Source: Bugulina stolonifera
Taxonomy: Eukaryota; Bryozoa; Gymnolaemata; Cheilostomatida; Bugulidae
NCBI GenBank assembly: GCA_935421135.1
Contig: OW285187.1
Coordinates: 6,386,001-6,450,000 of the forward strand
Reading direction: 5' to 3'
Length of the DNA stretch: 64,000 nt
Shown: one piece after another, positions 42,021 through 55,300 of the stretch
Numbering within the stretch: the stretch's first letter is position 1
Layout: every line of letters starts with the position of its first letter
The notes under the pieces: generated by a model
The model's database searches: none
What the model was told of the DNA's origin: nothing
Seen by the model: the letters and a program-made list of their open reading frames with translations, nothing else
Program-made: the position numbers and the translations under genes

Positions 42021-44441
42021 GTAAACAGTTAACATTATCAAGTATTATACATTGTATTAAAATACAACTAGCTATTTAGTATAATCTTATGAGGCTAGAG
42101 TCAATGTGTCCATACAAGCAAGATATAGGTGAAGAATTGTATTAAGATAAGACCTCATCTGCTTATAAATTCTTAGTACAAGTATCCTATATCTCCCTTA
42201 CCTGTTTATCAATAATAACTTCTTAATATCAATCTGTACTCAATGACTTTATACTAATTAGACTGCATGAAATCGGCAATCTTGTATTCACACCCACAAC
42301 TCGGTTGCATATGTATGTTGTATGTATATGAAGACAACGACAGTTCACACAGTAAGCTGCCAAATAATGGTAGCAAATCAAAATAATTCAACCTATTATG
42401 GTACACAGTGCAAAAAATCTAATAATAATATTTAGAAAAATTATTGCAATATACAATATTATAATAATATTGTATATATTATGTGAAAAAAACTGCCATC
42501 AACAATAACATTTAAAACAAATCATGTCTTTGTGATAGAAATATATTTTTATACCACATACATGATTGATGTGTATGTCAGGCTAGAAATTGTAGAAAGC
42601 TTCATTGAATTATTTTGATTATAGAAATGTCTTGTTGTAAAAAGAAGTAAGGCACATCCTGTACTGGATAAACAAAGAGCAGAAAATATCTTCATATATT
42701 TTATGCACACCATACACATTAGGTGTGATTAATTTTACTGTGAGTATCTGCAACATATAAAGATCTGAAGAATAAGAGTAAATTATGTGTGAAAGGTGTT
42801 TGATATAATTGGTTGCAGACAGTTTAATCATAAACCTGTATCAAATCATAGAGATCATTGACAACATATACAGTTCTTAAGTCAAGTCACGAGAGCTCTT
42901 CCGCCATCTCCCCTTAGGCTAGGCTATAATAAACTATTCGCTGACCTTTGTATAATAAAACCTGGAGACATACTGAAAACCAGATTCTGCAGCAAACTTG
43001 CTGATTTCCCGTGCCGGCGAGGATAAATGTACACAAAGTCTTATAAGGCTTTGAGAAGACAAAGGTTCCTATAAAATTTTAGCCTACATTTTATCAAAGG
43101 AATAGCAAATAGTAAGAGCCATAAGCTCCATAATATTTAGTATTCCGATTGCAAATGTCTACAAATGTCCGTAGAATTAGGCTATTCTGTATAAAAATAT
43201 ATAAATTATTAAAGTTATAAATGGGATAATTCAACCTTTTCATCCTTATAACTAGCTTATGCAACTGCTGCACTGTTTTTAATATGAAACATAACTAAAG
43301 AAATCCTGGATGTCATTGTTACTCTGTCTGTAAATTATTACCTCTCCATGCTAAACATAATTTGATTTTTCATTGGTCTCAATTTTACAAAGTTGTGATT
43401 CAACACTTCAAACAGGGATAATTATTACTTTGTATGGAAATTGAGTTATAAGCCATATCAGTGCGTGAGTCAGCACCTTTAAAAGTGACAGCATCATCAT
43501 TTTTTGAGGTTTGTGTATGGATTAGTCTGACACTAAATTATGGATACCTGTTGTAAGTCTCAAGTTTGTCACAAGACTGGACCTTAGGGTTCCGGCAGGC
43601 CAAGGAAGTGTTTTACTGTTGGCAGCAGGTTTATGAATGATTCTACAGTGGCATTATGTGTATATGTACAAGTATATACAGAGCAACAAATCTAATTACA
43701 TGAACAACAAAACAAACCTGCTGACTACAACAATCAAACATATCAATTAGACTTAGTGGCTAATCCTTGGGTTGACAAGAGTTATTTTGAGGGTGTACAG
43801 GCTACGTCCCATTAATAAGTGCACTAATGACAAGCCCTAGGTTCACCTGTGTCTGAAGACATGTATTACTTTAATATGTAAGTGTAAACTGGCAAGTGTA
43901 AGATAATTAGTCTTGTGTGTAAATTACAGACAAAAACTACTAGTGGAAAGCAAGAGGCATACAATGTAAGCAAGATCAAAATTGAATTATATTTCTTATG
44001 ATAAAGATGCCCTATTGGACGTCCCTGAAATTATTCATAAATTATGGAACTAAGGTTATCTCTGTCACTTAAGCTGTCAGTATCTGTGAATGAATAAATT
44101 AGGTACACCTGTAAAAGGTTTGCTGGGAAACTTTAAAGATCACAGAAGATATAACATTTGGGTTCCTGATATCCGTGCACTAGTATGAAAGGATGTCAAA
44201 CTGAACTGAACTCAATGTCCAGTGAGGTGCGTTAGTACACTCAGTATTATTGATACAAGGGTGCCCAATAATCTGTACATATTTTTGTACCTAATTCATA
44301 TCTATTGTAAAGCATATTTTATGTGCCGGGTGGCAGTTCTATATGCTGAACCTTAGTGAATGTTATGTGTAGCAATTGCATAGCTACAACAGAAAACTTA
44401 CTCTGCTATAAAATAGTAACGAAAAACCCTATTAAAATTGT

Positions 44442-44645
44442 ATGCAGATGACAGTCTTGCTATCAAAAATTATAATTTTTGCATATTTATATTTGCTGAT
44501 TAGTGTAGCCAGCCTATGTTCTGAAGATGTATATTGGCCTGTAGTAAAACAATCCTATGTAATGTCCCGCCACCTTCAATTAATGATAATATTAATAATG
44601 CAACCATGTGTCCATTATTATTGTTCCGTTCTAGAGAGCAAATAG
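44442..44645 (+). CDS. Possible small secreted protein, 67 codons
   Basis: Open frame from ATG 44442 (MQMTVLLSKIIIFAYLYLLI, then SVASLCS) to TAG. The N-terminus has the charge, hydrophobic core and small-residue exit of a signal peptide, with likely cleavage near residue 27. The rest contains two more cysteines. There is no homology, no splice support and no obvious upstream control element. In AT-rich DNA such a hydrophobic run can arise by chance. Confidence 0.2.
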   Translation: MQMTVLLSKIIIFAYLYLLISVASLCSEDVYWPVVKQSYVMSRHLQLMIILIMQPCVHYYCSVLESK

Positions 44646-44681
44646 AAGCTTTCTAAATTGAATAAGCTTTATTTATGTCAG

Positions 44682-44790
44682 CTAACAAGCTAGATGGATC
44701 CCACCCACCCCAGAGTACTAAACTGAAACCAACAGAATGGAAAGTTGACCAGTTATTGTCCAAAGAAATACTGCCTGCTAGAGTTTGGAA
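44682..44790 (+). CDS. Isolated exon-like island, 35 codons
   Basis: Acceptor TTTATGTCAG and strong donor GTGAGT enclose 109 bases open only in the phase 1 to 2 frame. They encode NKLDGSHPPQSTKLKPTEWK followed by VDQLLSKEILPARVW. The composition is that of an ordinary soluble protein, unlike the AT-driven Ile/Lys/Asn/Tyr-rich chance frames nearby. Neighbouring exons are unresolved: it does not connect in phase to the island at 43930. A possible terminal exon lies at 45198-45240. It may be part of an unrecognised + strand gene between the DMRT genes. Confidence 0.35.
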
Positions 44791-46178
44791 GTGAGTACAG
44801 TAATAATGTATATATACAGTACTTTCTTGTATCACGAATCTGAAAATTGTATTAGGAATTGTCCTACCAATAATTGGTAATGATTTGGTTGTAATTGTAC
44901 TTTACTGGTTTGTTAGAATAACTTCTATTAGTTATTATGTCTCCATGGTACATGTCACAAATGGTGTGTTGTATACAAAATGTTCTTATGTATATAATAA
45001 TAGTTATTAATTATTATAAATTATACAATAGCTAGTGCTGGATGATAATTATTTGTATTAAATTTGCTAACAATTCAAAATACCTCATTATTATTATTTA
45101 TTACGTTGGAACGTTGGATAGAGCTAGATGTTGTTCTACAAGCATAATTCCAACTAAAGATAAATACCTTTTATACAGCTTACTAATCACATTATAGGCC
45201 TGTAACAGTACTGGGGTGCACAACTCCCAAGTGCTTGTAGGCTTGAGAACAGATAACTCCAGATCGATTAAACTGTGAAGTCAATATTACTATTACGTGG
45301 TGCAATGTAATGTACAAGTGCAAGGGCATGTAGTTGACTAGATGTAGTCCTTAAAAATTGCATTCAATATTGTACAATTAGTATTCAAATTGACTAACTT
45401 ATCACAGACAATGAGACTGGCCCCACATTTTTACAATATACTTTGTGTTTCATCCTCACAGGCCCAGCAGTCATGTTTAGTACACTGTCTTACACAAATT
45501 TGTTCATGAATGTTACCAGCTGACCAACAATATGTCTCCATGCTGCCAACTCTCACTTTGCCTCAAAATAACAAATGATGCATTTACATAGCCGATATAA
45601 GCACAGCATATACTAAGTTTATCAGTTAGGAGGTTAGTCAATGCACACAACTGAAAATTAGAATTATCTACTCTTGCCCTGAAGAAATTTAGTCTAGTAC
45701 ATATTTACTGGAGTATTAGTCTAGAGTATTAGCGAGAGGTTTATATTTTATAATAGACAGAACAATTCCAGCATTAATTGTTAGCTTGAACAACCAACAC
45801 CTACAATATTATAACTACACTGTATATGCATTATAATAATATGATGTTATTATGCTATTATTATCAACACTTCATGTATTTACTGTAGTAGTTCTAGCCA
45901 CTTCTATCTTAGTAATTATTTTTGCACATAAATCAACTAATGAGGACAACAACAAGTCAGGTATACTCTTGATGAATGCATTCTTATACATACATTGTGA
46001 TGACTTGTCCTTTTTGGAATTCATGAATAATTTTAATAAACATGATGTTATGCTCCATGGACTGTAAACTTCGCGCAGTAAAACTTTTCATTAAATTATT
46101 CAATCTTTTCCATACTTATTTGTTCTCTTGATAGATTAAGTGCTAGACCCAACATCTGCAAAAGAGTCGTGGTTCAAA

Positions 46179-46219
46179 ACTAGTGGGTCTATACCTAGGC
46201 TAGTGGGTCTATACCTAGG
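46179..46219. repeat. Two tandem copies of a 20-bp unit
   Basis: CTAGTGGGTCTATACCTAGG is repeated head to tail twice, each copy ending in the palindrome CCTAGG. Non-coding. Confidence 0.85.
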
Positions 46220-49181
46220 CTACAACCCATTCCCATGTTTGTGATACAACATAACATAATATGATTAATAACATATTTTTATGGCTAATTAAAGGAGGTC
46301 TTACAAAGATTGTTATAACACAGACCTATTAATGCTGCTGATATTTGGAATATTTCCAAAATTTACAAGCTGCCATAATTTCTCTGAGAAACTTGTATTT
46401 TGTCCTCTGTTTTCTGAGAATGTTAGTATAGGTCTCAGTTTTCTACTTCATTACTATAGGACATATTTACATACAATGAATGCAACATAGTATTAGCTTG
46501 GTAAGTTATAAAATACTACATGCACATGTATATCATCATTTTTTGTGTCATGCCTCCATAATTCACACGTATTTTAATATGGAATGGTAACTATATAATA
46601 ATATAACATTTTAATATGATAAAACTGTCTATTGCCAACCATTTTATATTGATGAAAGTGTGTAAATGCCTTTAGGCTGTAAAATATAAACCGTATTTGT
46701 ACATAAAAACTTCAACATTTTTATGATATGCCATGTAATGCTAAAATCATATTTTTGATGGTTAGTTGTTCCACTGGCAGGTCTACATGAATATTGTTTG
46801 AGGAGGGAAATGTACATGACTTGTACTCGTATATTCATTCATGTAGGTATCCCCTCCCTCAAACCTGTGATTTACTTATTATAACTTTGGTAAACTACTA
46901 GCATGCTATATGGCATATCTTTAAAGTCATAAAATATTTTAGAAATTATGTTATTATGTATGAATACTACTTATGGCTGACCCCTATATACATATTACTT
47001 CTACAATGCAGTGTGCAATAATTAAGAAAGTAAGTGCAAATTGGCTAATGTGTTTATAATGATAAGTGAAGCGGAATTAAAACACAAATCTCACAGAAAC
47101 TGTGGCTAATGGAACATCTAGATATTTGTGTCTTAGATAATTTAGCCTTCCTCTAGAATAATTAACATCGGTCGGTTCTTAACTTTAGGAAACTTCAAAC
47201 GATTTTTTTCAAAAGGTAGTCAAACATTGTTAACAATCCGTTGAAAGCAATTAACAGCCCCATCTTTTAACCAGACTGTATTTAGTACGTCAAACTATCT
47301 ACTCATGTATGTTTTTGTTTCATAACCTGTACATTAACAAATACGGGCAATTGTATAGATAAAAAAGCTAAACGTTTCCTTTTGTAAATGAAGTGACTGT
47401 TTTGATGGAAAACTAGCGAGCATTTTGCATCAATAAAGGCCATTAAAATAATCGCAATCACCAGGTGAGGGAGACCATACAGTAATCAGAAAACAATAGC
47501 TGTATGCTACATGTATTAGTAAATCATAACAAACAAGATCAAATAAACTCACACCTTTTAACATAGTTTTCACATATATACATTACATTCAAATCAAGAG
47601 TGCATGTGAAAATCCAATCAACAAATATACTAAAAATATCAAAACAAACCCGAAGGTTGCTAAATAAATCTTTCCTCAATAAAAGTAACATACTCTATTG
47701 TGTTAGGTCCTCACTTACCAATACATGTGTGCTAATGTATATTATGGTATGGGATAGTCCCACACTAACACCCACTGAATGATAGTGCATGTACACACAC
47801 CTGAACATGTTGTTATTCTATTAATCCAATAATAAATAGTGATAATAATTTCATTGTTACAATCAATTGAACCTTCTAGAGATAGTGTACATCATATGGA
47901 TTAAATCGATATTAATGTTATTTCTAATTCTAAAAGGGTGAAGTAATTGTTTACTGAAGACAATAAATGATATCTGTTGGTATAAATGTGTAACTAATAG
48001 CAATAACTTGTGATCTATTTATCCTATAGTATGTAACTTGGAGAGATTTTCCCACCTTAACAATTTTGCTACAGCGGTCTATTTCAACAATTTTTTGCAT
48101 TAAACTCCCACAAATCCTTTCATATTATACAACGGTGTAAAGTTGTACCAAATGTTAATCCATTGCTATAATTCTTCGAATCTGTCAAATGTTATCTATA
48201 TGTATTATGTATCGTAACAGTATATATTATAATGTCACCGATCTTCCTACATGTATGTGAACACCTTTTTTCCTATACAATATCTAAGTTTATGCTTATA
48301 TCCGTATGATAGACACTGCTGTTATTGACGCAAGCAGGTCACTTGTTATAGTTACCTATTTTAAGGTATTATATATATTCAGTTATTATATTATGAGATT
48401 ACCCCCTTTATGGTATGGTTACATGCATTGTAAAAGCTAAAGTTCCTGGTACTTCAGTACATTATGAGCATGTAAGCCTGTGTAAGCTACACTGTAGGCG
48501 GGTGTTACATACGGAACTGTTGGCATATGGATGGCAAATATTTGATATTATAATCACCAACTAAGTTTTGTATTCGTATAAATATACCGACAGGATTATA
48601 CTATTAACTGCTTATTTTCTCACACTAGCAACTGCTGTAGCATTTATTCCCAACAAGATGGGGCGATGCGATTGTTGATATATCACCTTCAACTTAATAA
48701 AAACTTTCATTTTAAAAGTTTATCTCTATGCAGCATTATAGAAGAATATCTCTTGTACCTGCATGTAGTTTTATATACATGTACAACTGAAATCTGCTAT
48801 CAAATTCATTAAGCATGATTATGTAGAAGTCACAATATATCAAGTGTTTTTAAATTTTCATTATTTAGTGTATCCATTAGAAAATCACATATGACCCAAT
48901 CTGTACTAAAATAATACAGGCTTACATGCATTGTTTGTACTACATATAAATTTATAGTTGTAAGCTATTTTCAAATACATGTAGATCCACTTCAAAATTA
49001 TAGATGCATGTAAATTATTTTTCACTAAATGTAACCATTGTGAATAATCACCAAGAGAGAAGTCAAATCAATCTCCATCATAGCATTTTATACAAAAATG
49101 TTCTTAGTCAAGGAAAAAGTATTTCTACATTGGATTTTATTTACATGTATGACGGACAAGAATATTAACATGTTCACGTAC

Positions 49182-49263
49182 GTTTGGTGTACATGTACAA
49201 TATAGTGAACATATATGTAATGTTTAATGTATGTTTGATGTACATGTACGATATAGCGGACAT
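49182..49263. repeat. 50-bp direct repeat, two diverged copies
   Basis: GTTTGGTGTACATGTACAAT at 49182 recurs at about 49232 as GTTTGATGTACATGTACGAT. Each copy is followed by ATAG(T/C)G(A/G)ACAT, so the period is 50 bp. Both copies carry the TGTACATGTACA palindrome. Confidence 0.7.
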
Positions 49264-50074
49264 TTTAAATATTTAGCATAAATTAAGGTACTGTATTCTT
49301 CAAGGTAGATGTTTAACACTTGTATTGCATTCTTGTCAAATGTCATGGGTAGCTTAAGATCTTGTGATATTGAAATGTTGTAACTGATACTAAATGCTAA
49401 CAATACTGACAGTAAAGCATAAAACATGCTTTAATCCTTTTCAAGTACCTAACGTTGCATTGGTACCGACTACGAAATATGACACAGTAGTTTTTTGCTT
49501 TGTGAAAGTAGGTGATAGTTGCATTTGAGATTAGTTCTGTATTTGAAATGGGTTTTATTTCACTTATGATGTGCGCACTTCAGCTCATATAATTGCTCTA
49601 GCACAAATCGCACAGTTTACTTAGTTGTAAAAGGAGCAAAAGTAACTAAACTACAAAATAAAGTCAACCATTTTTAAATACAAAGCAATGCTAATCTTTT
49701 TCTTTTTTATTTAAAGAAAGACGCCAGTTGTTGTATGTATAATATGGATGGCATGAGAAAATAATGGGTTTGATTATTTAACACCTCGTCAAAGGCTAGG
49801 AGGAGATTAGAGAAGGCATGTTCCTCGTATTGTCTTTCATACACTAACAATACAGTTATACCGAATGTTGCATAAAGTACACAAATACATCAAGTGGGTA
49901 AATTATATCTACATTTGAGCAGGTAAAACATGATTAATAAATATTATAATACAGCTTATGATGATAGAAACCGAAAAAAAAGTGGGAAATCTAAAAAAAA
50001 TTTTATATTAAAAATGATAATATTATAATGTTAGTAGAAGTGTAATAAAAAATTTATAAAATACTAAAAAGTTG

Positions 50075-50080
50075 TTTATT
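50075..50080 (-). terminator. Candidate poly(A) signal of the DMRTA-like gene
   Basis: AATAAA on the gene strand, only about 31 bases past the stop codon at 50111-50113. This would give an unusually short 3' UTR, so signals farther downstream may be used instead. Confidence 0.3.
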
Positions 50081-50110
50081 GAAATAAAATTAATACGAAT
50101 AGCAAGAGTA

Positions 50111-52312
50111 TTAATTTGACGATGGACTGATATTGCCAAGTTCTACAAAGCCAGAACTGTGTCGGCCACCAAGCAAATGCTTATTTGGATGTGAAATGCT
50201 ACAAGATTTACCTAGTAGACATTGACAAGGGGGGTGACCAAATAGAGCTTTGCTAGCTTGCTCTACTGAAATATTGTTATTTAGACTAGAATACAGTCCA
50301 GCTGCTGCGCTGGAGATAGGGGGTAATGCATTGGGTAAAACTGGGGGAAAACTCTGTGATGGAGAGCTGCTCAAACTGGCGGCGGCATTTGCAAAGGCAG
50401 CGTATCGTAGCAGAGCTGGGTTTAGACTCAACGAAGCCATTATAGGAGAGAATGCAGATCTGTTGGTAGAGAAATATGGAAACTCGAAGTAAGAAGATGA
50501 ATCGTGTTTGGTTTGGGCAGCGGCAGCAGCATCTCCATGCGTCCGTTTAACCTGTTCCACCGCTTGAGCAACATCACCACGGCAACTGTGAAGGATGGAT
50601 TGTAGTACATTTCTTTTCATATGTGGGTACACCCTGCACAGCATTCCCAAAGATGACTGGTAGTTGACAGTATCTTTGTCTATCACTTCTGTGTCTATAA
50701 ATATAATATTATGTGATTATATTATTTTGTAAAGACAGTAAAATAGAGCTGATTATCAGGCTAGTCTGGATCAATATAGTACATTTGTATAATATTAGTT
50801 CTTAATTGTAATAAAATAATCACTGTACAGGTAAATGGGATAGAGGTGCACATATTACACCAACGGCTGTACCTCAGTAGAAAAATATTCCATCAAACAG
50901 TATAACATAGGCCAACAACTACATTCTACATCCTAGGCCATCGTACCATTGGTATTGTTATATCAAAAACCACTAAATAGTTTTACTACAAATTTTGAAG
51001 TAGTTAACATTGTGGGGTATGATAATATATGGATATTACCTGAGATTGAGTCATTGCTGTGATGGCTGTTAGTTGGGCTGCCTTGTATATGTGACGGAGA
51101 GAGTGTGCGAATACGAGATTCTGATTTATCTGGAGAACTGAGTGGTGTAGTGGAAAGGGAGGAGTGCTTCCTCTTAAGTGAGCTACGTGAAGCTAAAATA
51201 TTATTGATGAAATAGTTTGAATTTACTGTATTTAATAAATTATCTTGGAAAAAACGCTGTTGAATTGTTCGTGTCGATGTGAATATACATTGTATCTAAG
51301 GCTTTTATTCTTCTCTACTACGGGATACTACAACAGTAACCCTACCTGTATTGCTGTTGGCATCTACTGTTGGCTTTGGCATAGTTGGACTAGAGGCTGT
51401 AGCTGGTAGACCTCTCAGTGGCACATGGTTGTACATATAACCGAGCTCCCTTGCCTCATTCTCCTCCTGGGCTTGCTGTCTGCGTAGGGCAACCTGGGCG
51501 GCCATAACTCTCTGTCTCTCTGCTATTAGCGTACATTTAGCACACACACAGTCTCTCCACCTGGTATAAGATAATAACAGTATATTTTAATGTGCACAGA
51601 TATAGGCCTGCCTACTCATGGATGTAACAGCTTGGTTTGTAACTGATTGTAGCAGTTACACATAGAATAATATTTTATAACCAGTTTAAGGAGACTATAA
51701 CTAAACTTGATGCAATTTACACATATCAATAGTTTTGGTTTGAGAGGACAAACTGTAATAATGTACAATTTGCTCTATCAATGAGTAATATATTCACTGT
51801 AATATTTAATATTAAATTACACCTAATCTAAAATTGACCCAAACATCAGTTTAGCTACAACAGGATGATGTTACATGATGCTAATGAATAATTAAACAGT
51901 AAAAACAATACATTGTATATATATTGTCCTCAAATAATAACAACTCTGTGAATACATGATTGTATATTTATATGCAAATATAAGGTTTATAATATAATTT
52001 TCTCTGCGTATTTTGTAGCTCTGGTTTAGACAAGAAATTGTTGATAAATAAATTAACTTATTAACATAGATAGGTGCAAATTTTAACACATAATAAATTA
52101 TGTATGTGCATCTTAATCATTGTGTGTTAAAATTTTAGAACATACCTGCAATATCTTTTATGTCCTTTCAGTGCTGACACCACACCATGGTTACGGCATC
52201 GAGCGCATTTTGGAGTTCTTGGATACCGATCGGCAGCTGATCTGAGAAATGCAGAATTTGGAGAGGCTGGTGGAGAAACTGAAGAAAGATTGTCTGCTGG
52301 TGGTGAACTCAT
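50111..52312 (-). CDS. DMRTA: DM-domain transcription factor, DMRTA (DMRT4/5)-like, 4 exons
   Basis: Nuclear DM-domain factor. Exons in transcript order: 52312-52146, 51560-51346, 51192-51040, 50694-50111; phases close, giving 372 residues. The start is the ATG at 52312 ([19 protein letters not shown]); the open frame farther upstream has no ATG. The DM domain begins [20 protein letters not shown] and continues [20 protein letters not shown], then the helix [19 protein letters not shown], a spelling nearly identical to vertebrate DMRTA1/2. An intron falls inside the DM domain between CR and WRDC, unlike the neighbouring DMRT3-like gene. Exon 4 carries a DMA motif ([20 protein letters not shown], then [14 protein letters not shown]) at about residues 192-226. 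A hydrophobic/Ala-rich segment ([20 protein letters not shown]), Ser/Pro-rich sequence and a CQCLLGKSC cysteine patch follow. Same orientation as the DMRT3-like gene, so the two form a small paralogue cluster. Confidence 0.95.
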
Positions 52313-55300
52313 ACTGGTATTGTTGGATTCAACAATATCCACTCCAAGTAAGATGTACACACGAAGATTTTCCTAACGCCTTAGCAGAACTTATCAGAGC
52401 TGGTATCAGATGTATACTAGGAGGGAATGTTGCAGTGCTGAGATTATATACTTCTGATCATGGGGTGAGGTGTGTTGATCCTTTAATTCACTTGACAATA
52501 TTATATCCTGTAGCCAATATAGGATTTATTGACGGATGTATTGTTTACATGTCAAATACTACTTAGGCCACAATACAAGCTCCGCCTTACACAGGAGTAT
52601 CTACCCAGTGAGCTGGTTGCTGGAACATAGATAAGCATTGCCTGTTTAATCCGATAATTCTATGATTATATTAATATGTTAATGATGGGTAATTAGTGTA
52701 TGACATTCTAATGGCCGCCTAGCTAAGTGTAAATAAATACTTGTTATAGTAAGAGCAGATAATAAATACTGTAAATGTACTACATGTAGATATACATGGA
52801 TATCATGATCATATGGTACACTACTAATGGCCGAAGCAGCAACAGCTAATAATAACAGCATGTGTGACACAAGTTGCTAGCACACCTGTGCAGATGAACA
52901 ATACCAAACAAAATTCGGGTCAGTGCAAGAATTTTAACAAGACTACAAGCCTTTGCTTTTAAAAACCTGTGTAATATATATACATACACTTGATACTAGT
53001 GAACCCTTGACCAAAGGTGGACCACCATTCTAAAAATGATAATTTGTCTACCATTCCACAAAATCTCTCTTGAACAGCCTATATACGTAGATTCATTTGT
53101 TTCAAGGCAACAGCTTTTTAGCAAAACTTTCTTGTCCCGTACTGCTTAATTATTTATTTTATTTTAGTTAATCTTATCTAGTGGTCTTTAGTTTTTCAAA
53201 AACCAGCAATGTTTCCAAATTGTAAGGAACAGAGCAGCATAGTTTGTAACAGTGACAGTGTTACAACTGTCAACTATCTTGAAACCATTGTCGGCGAAAA
53301 TCTCCAAAGTTGACCATCAGAACATATCTGGAGCTCTAACCCCACGGCTGCTCCCTAAAATACATGACTGTGTTTATTGTAAATTAGTTGGAAGAAGAAA
53401 GTATAGCCTCAGTGCAAGAAAAAATCATAATGAAGGATGCATTTATTTCTGTAAATAATGCTGAGTAACCATGGCTAATCTCTATATTGACATTTCATAG
53501 ATGTGTGTGAATATGTTATATTAATTGATAAGGCATTGTTCTACTCTTACCATTTGGTAGTAAAACTACAACACTCTCTGTAATTATCAAGTTTTGCTTG
53601 TATCTTACAACATATTTTCATAACATACTCTATGCAGATTGATATATATGTAGATGTACATGTACATGTAACATGTATAATGTAGCTACTAAACCATATT
53701 ATTGTTACATGTTACATATTATACACCCAAAGGAATTTGTATTTTGTACATCTGTAAAATTATCTTGGATTGCAGTTGATGTAAAAACATTTAAAATTGA
53801 AAGTGTGATAGAAACCAATGTTGGCAGGTTGTATAATTTTCCCCTGTTTATCTAAATTGTAGTAATGAACTTGGAGAATGATTGATGTAATTAATATAAC
53901 ATGCCACAGGTCAAGGTCAAGGTCAAGAGAAATTTGAACATTAAAAATATTAGTCTCAGACAATTTAAAAACCTATCAATATTTTTGACAATTATAATAC
54001 AAACAGCATTGTTCAACAACACTCAGTGCAAGTATTGGTTATTATTATGCAAATTCCTCCAAATCAAGGCTGACTGCCACAATATAAAGAAATTACCTTG
54101 TATATTTTTATAACAGAGTGTATAATTTAGCTAATTGAGAGAAGATATTTTTCTTATTGATTCTAGGCAGAGCACTTAGCAAATTGCTAATGAATCATTT
54201 TAAAGCTCTTTAATATAATCATTTGCATGAAGTATATTTTATAACATAAATATATTTCATGTTGAATACAGCATATCCAATTATCACCTTGTTGCATTAG
54301 TTGTAGTGGCACACAGCATGAATTTAGAGGTAGTTAATAACAAAAAATTACTTGATGCAATATTGAAGTGATTCAAGCCTTGCCTTAGCTTAGTTTCCAT
54401 TTTTGTGCACAGCACGGTTAACTGTTTCATGATTTCTTTATGTGTGCAACAAATTATACTGTGAAGATTGACAGAAGATGCTTAGCATGGCATCATAATC
54501 AGTTCTAATAATGAATTTGTAAAAGAAGTTTTTAACAGCCAACAAAAGATCCCAATTATGACAAGAGGTAATTCAGATATTGGCAGCAATTTCTATAGCA
54601 AAATGTTAATGTTATTTTTGGGGTACTTAGCTACAGAGTCCCTATAATGGTCATTTTGATAACAAATTGCATTTTTGAATGCAACAATAGCAATACTGTA
54701 AGCCACTATTAATGGGGAAATGAAGAAATGCTTGTAAATAAAATGGACACTGACATTATACTGTTATAAAATAGTCACTCATTTTGAATTCAAAGATGTT
54801 TATATAATCCTAATGGAATGAAATTAGTGCATGGGTGTGATGCTACAAACAACTGTTATGTTTGTGTTGCAAGCAGCTAAAGAAAACAGTCAGCATCATA
54901 ACATACAAGTGAAATTCAATGCTGACAAGGAGCAGTTGAGAAAAATCGCATACCAAAAAATGGTTTTGCATAATTAACCACTAATGAATAAATTAATAAT
55001 TACAGTATTACCTATGAATACTTTTACCACCCGAGCAGTTGAGGGTCTTTTAAATATTGAACAATCAATTCAAAAACTTTTATATTATATTATTTATGTA
55101 GGGAAAAGTTTGACGTTGGCTTTAGATCATTGCCGATGTACAAATGAAAAAATTATTTCATAGGACTCAAGAGTAACTTCAGTTATGGAGGTATCCAGAT
55201 GGCAGAAAACATTAACATATTGTATTATTCAAGTAGTGCTCAGTGTAATGTTTTACCACAAACAAGTTAAAGGTAGACTGTCTGCTTCTTGTTTACTTTA

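Larger units (their letters stand above)
39394..50110. other. 10.7-kb interval between the two DMRT genes
   Basis: No complete gene is established. The right end is presumably 3' flank of the DMRTA-like gene and the left end upstream regulatory DNA of the DMRT3-like gene. Within it are exon-like islands on the + strand (41968-42020, 43930-43965, 44682-44790), a putative secreted small reading frame (44442-44645), a 20-bp tandem repeat (46179-46219), a foldback at about 42452-42476 (ATACAATATT/AATATTGTAT), and a 50-bp direct repeat at 49182-49263. The rest is AT-rich sequence in which I see nothing definite. Confidence 0.5.

Noticed and set aside
46321..46505. Open + strand stretch starting LLMLLIFGIFPKFTSC
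   Set aside because: Leu/Phe-rich composition fits AT-rich chance; no family, no consistent neighbouring exons.
52249..52566. 105-codon + strand frame over DMRTA exon 1 and its upstream flank
   Set aside because: Antisense to a conserved DM-domain exon, no homology; its length is partly a by-product of the coding constraint on the other strand.
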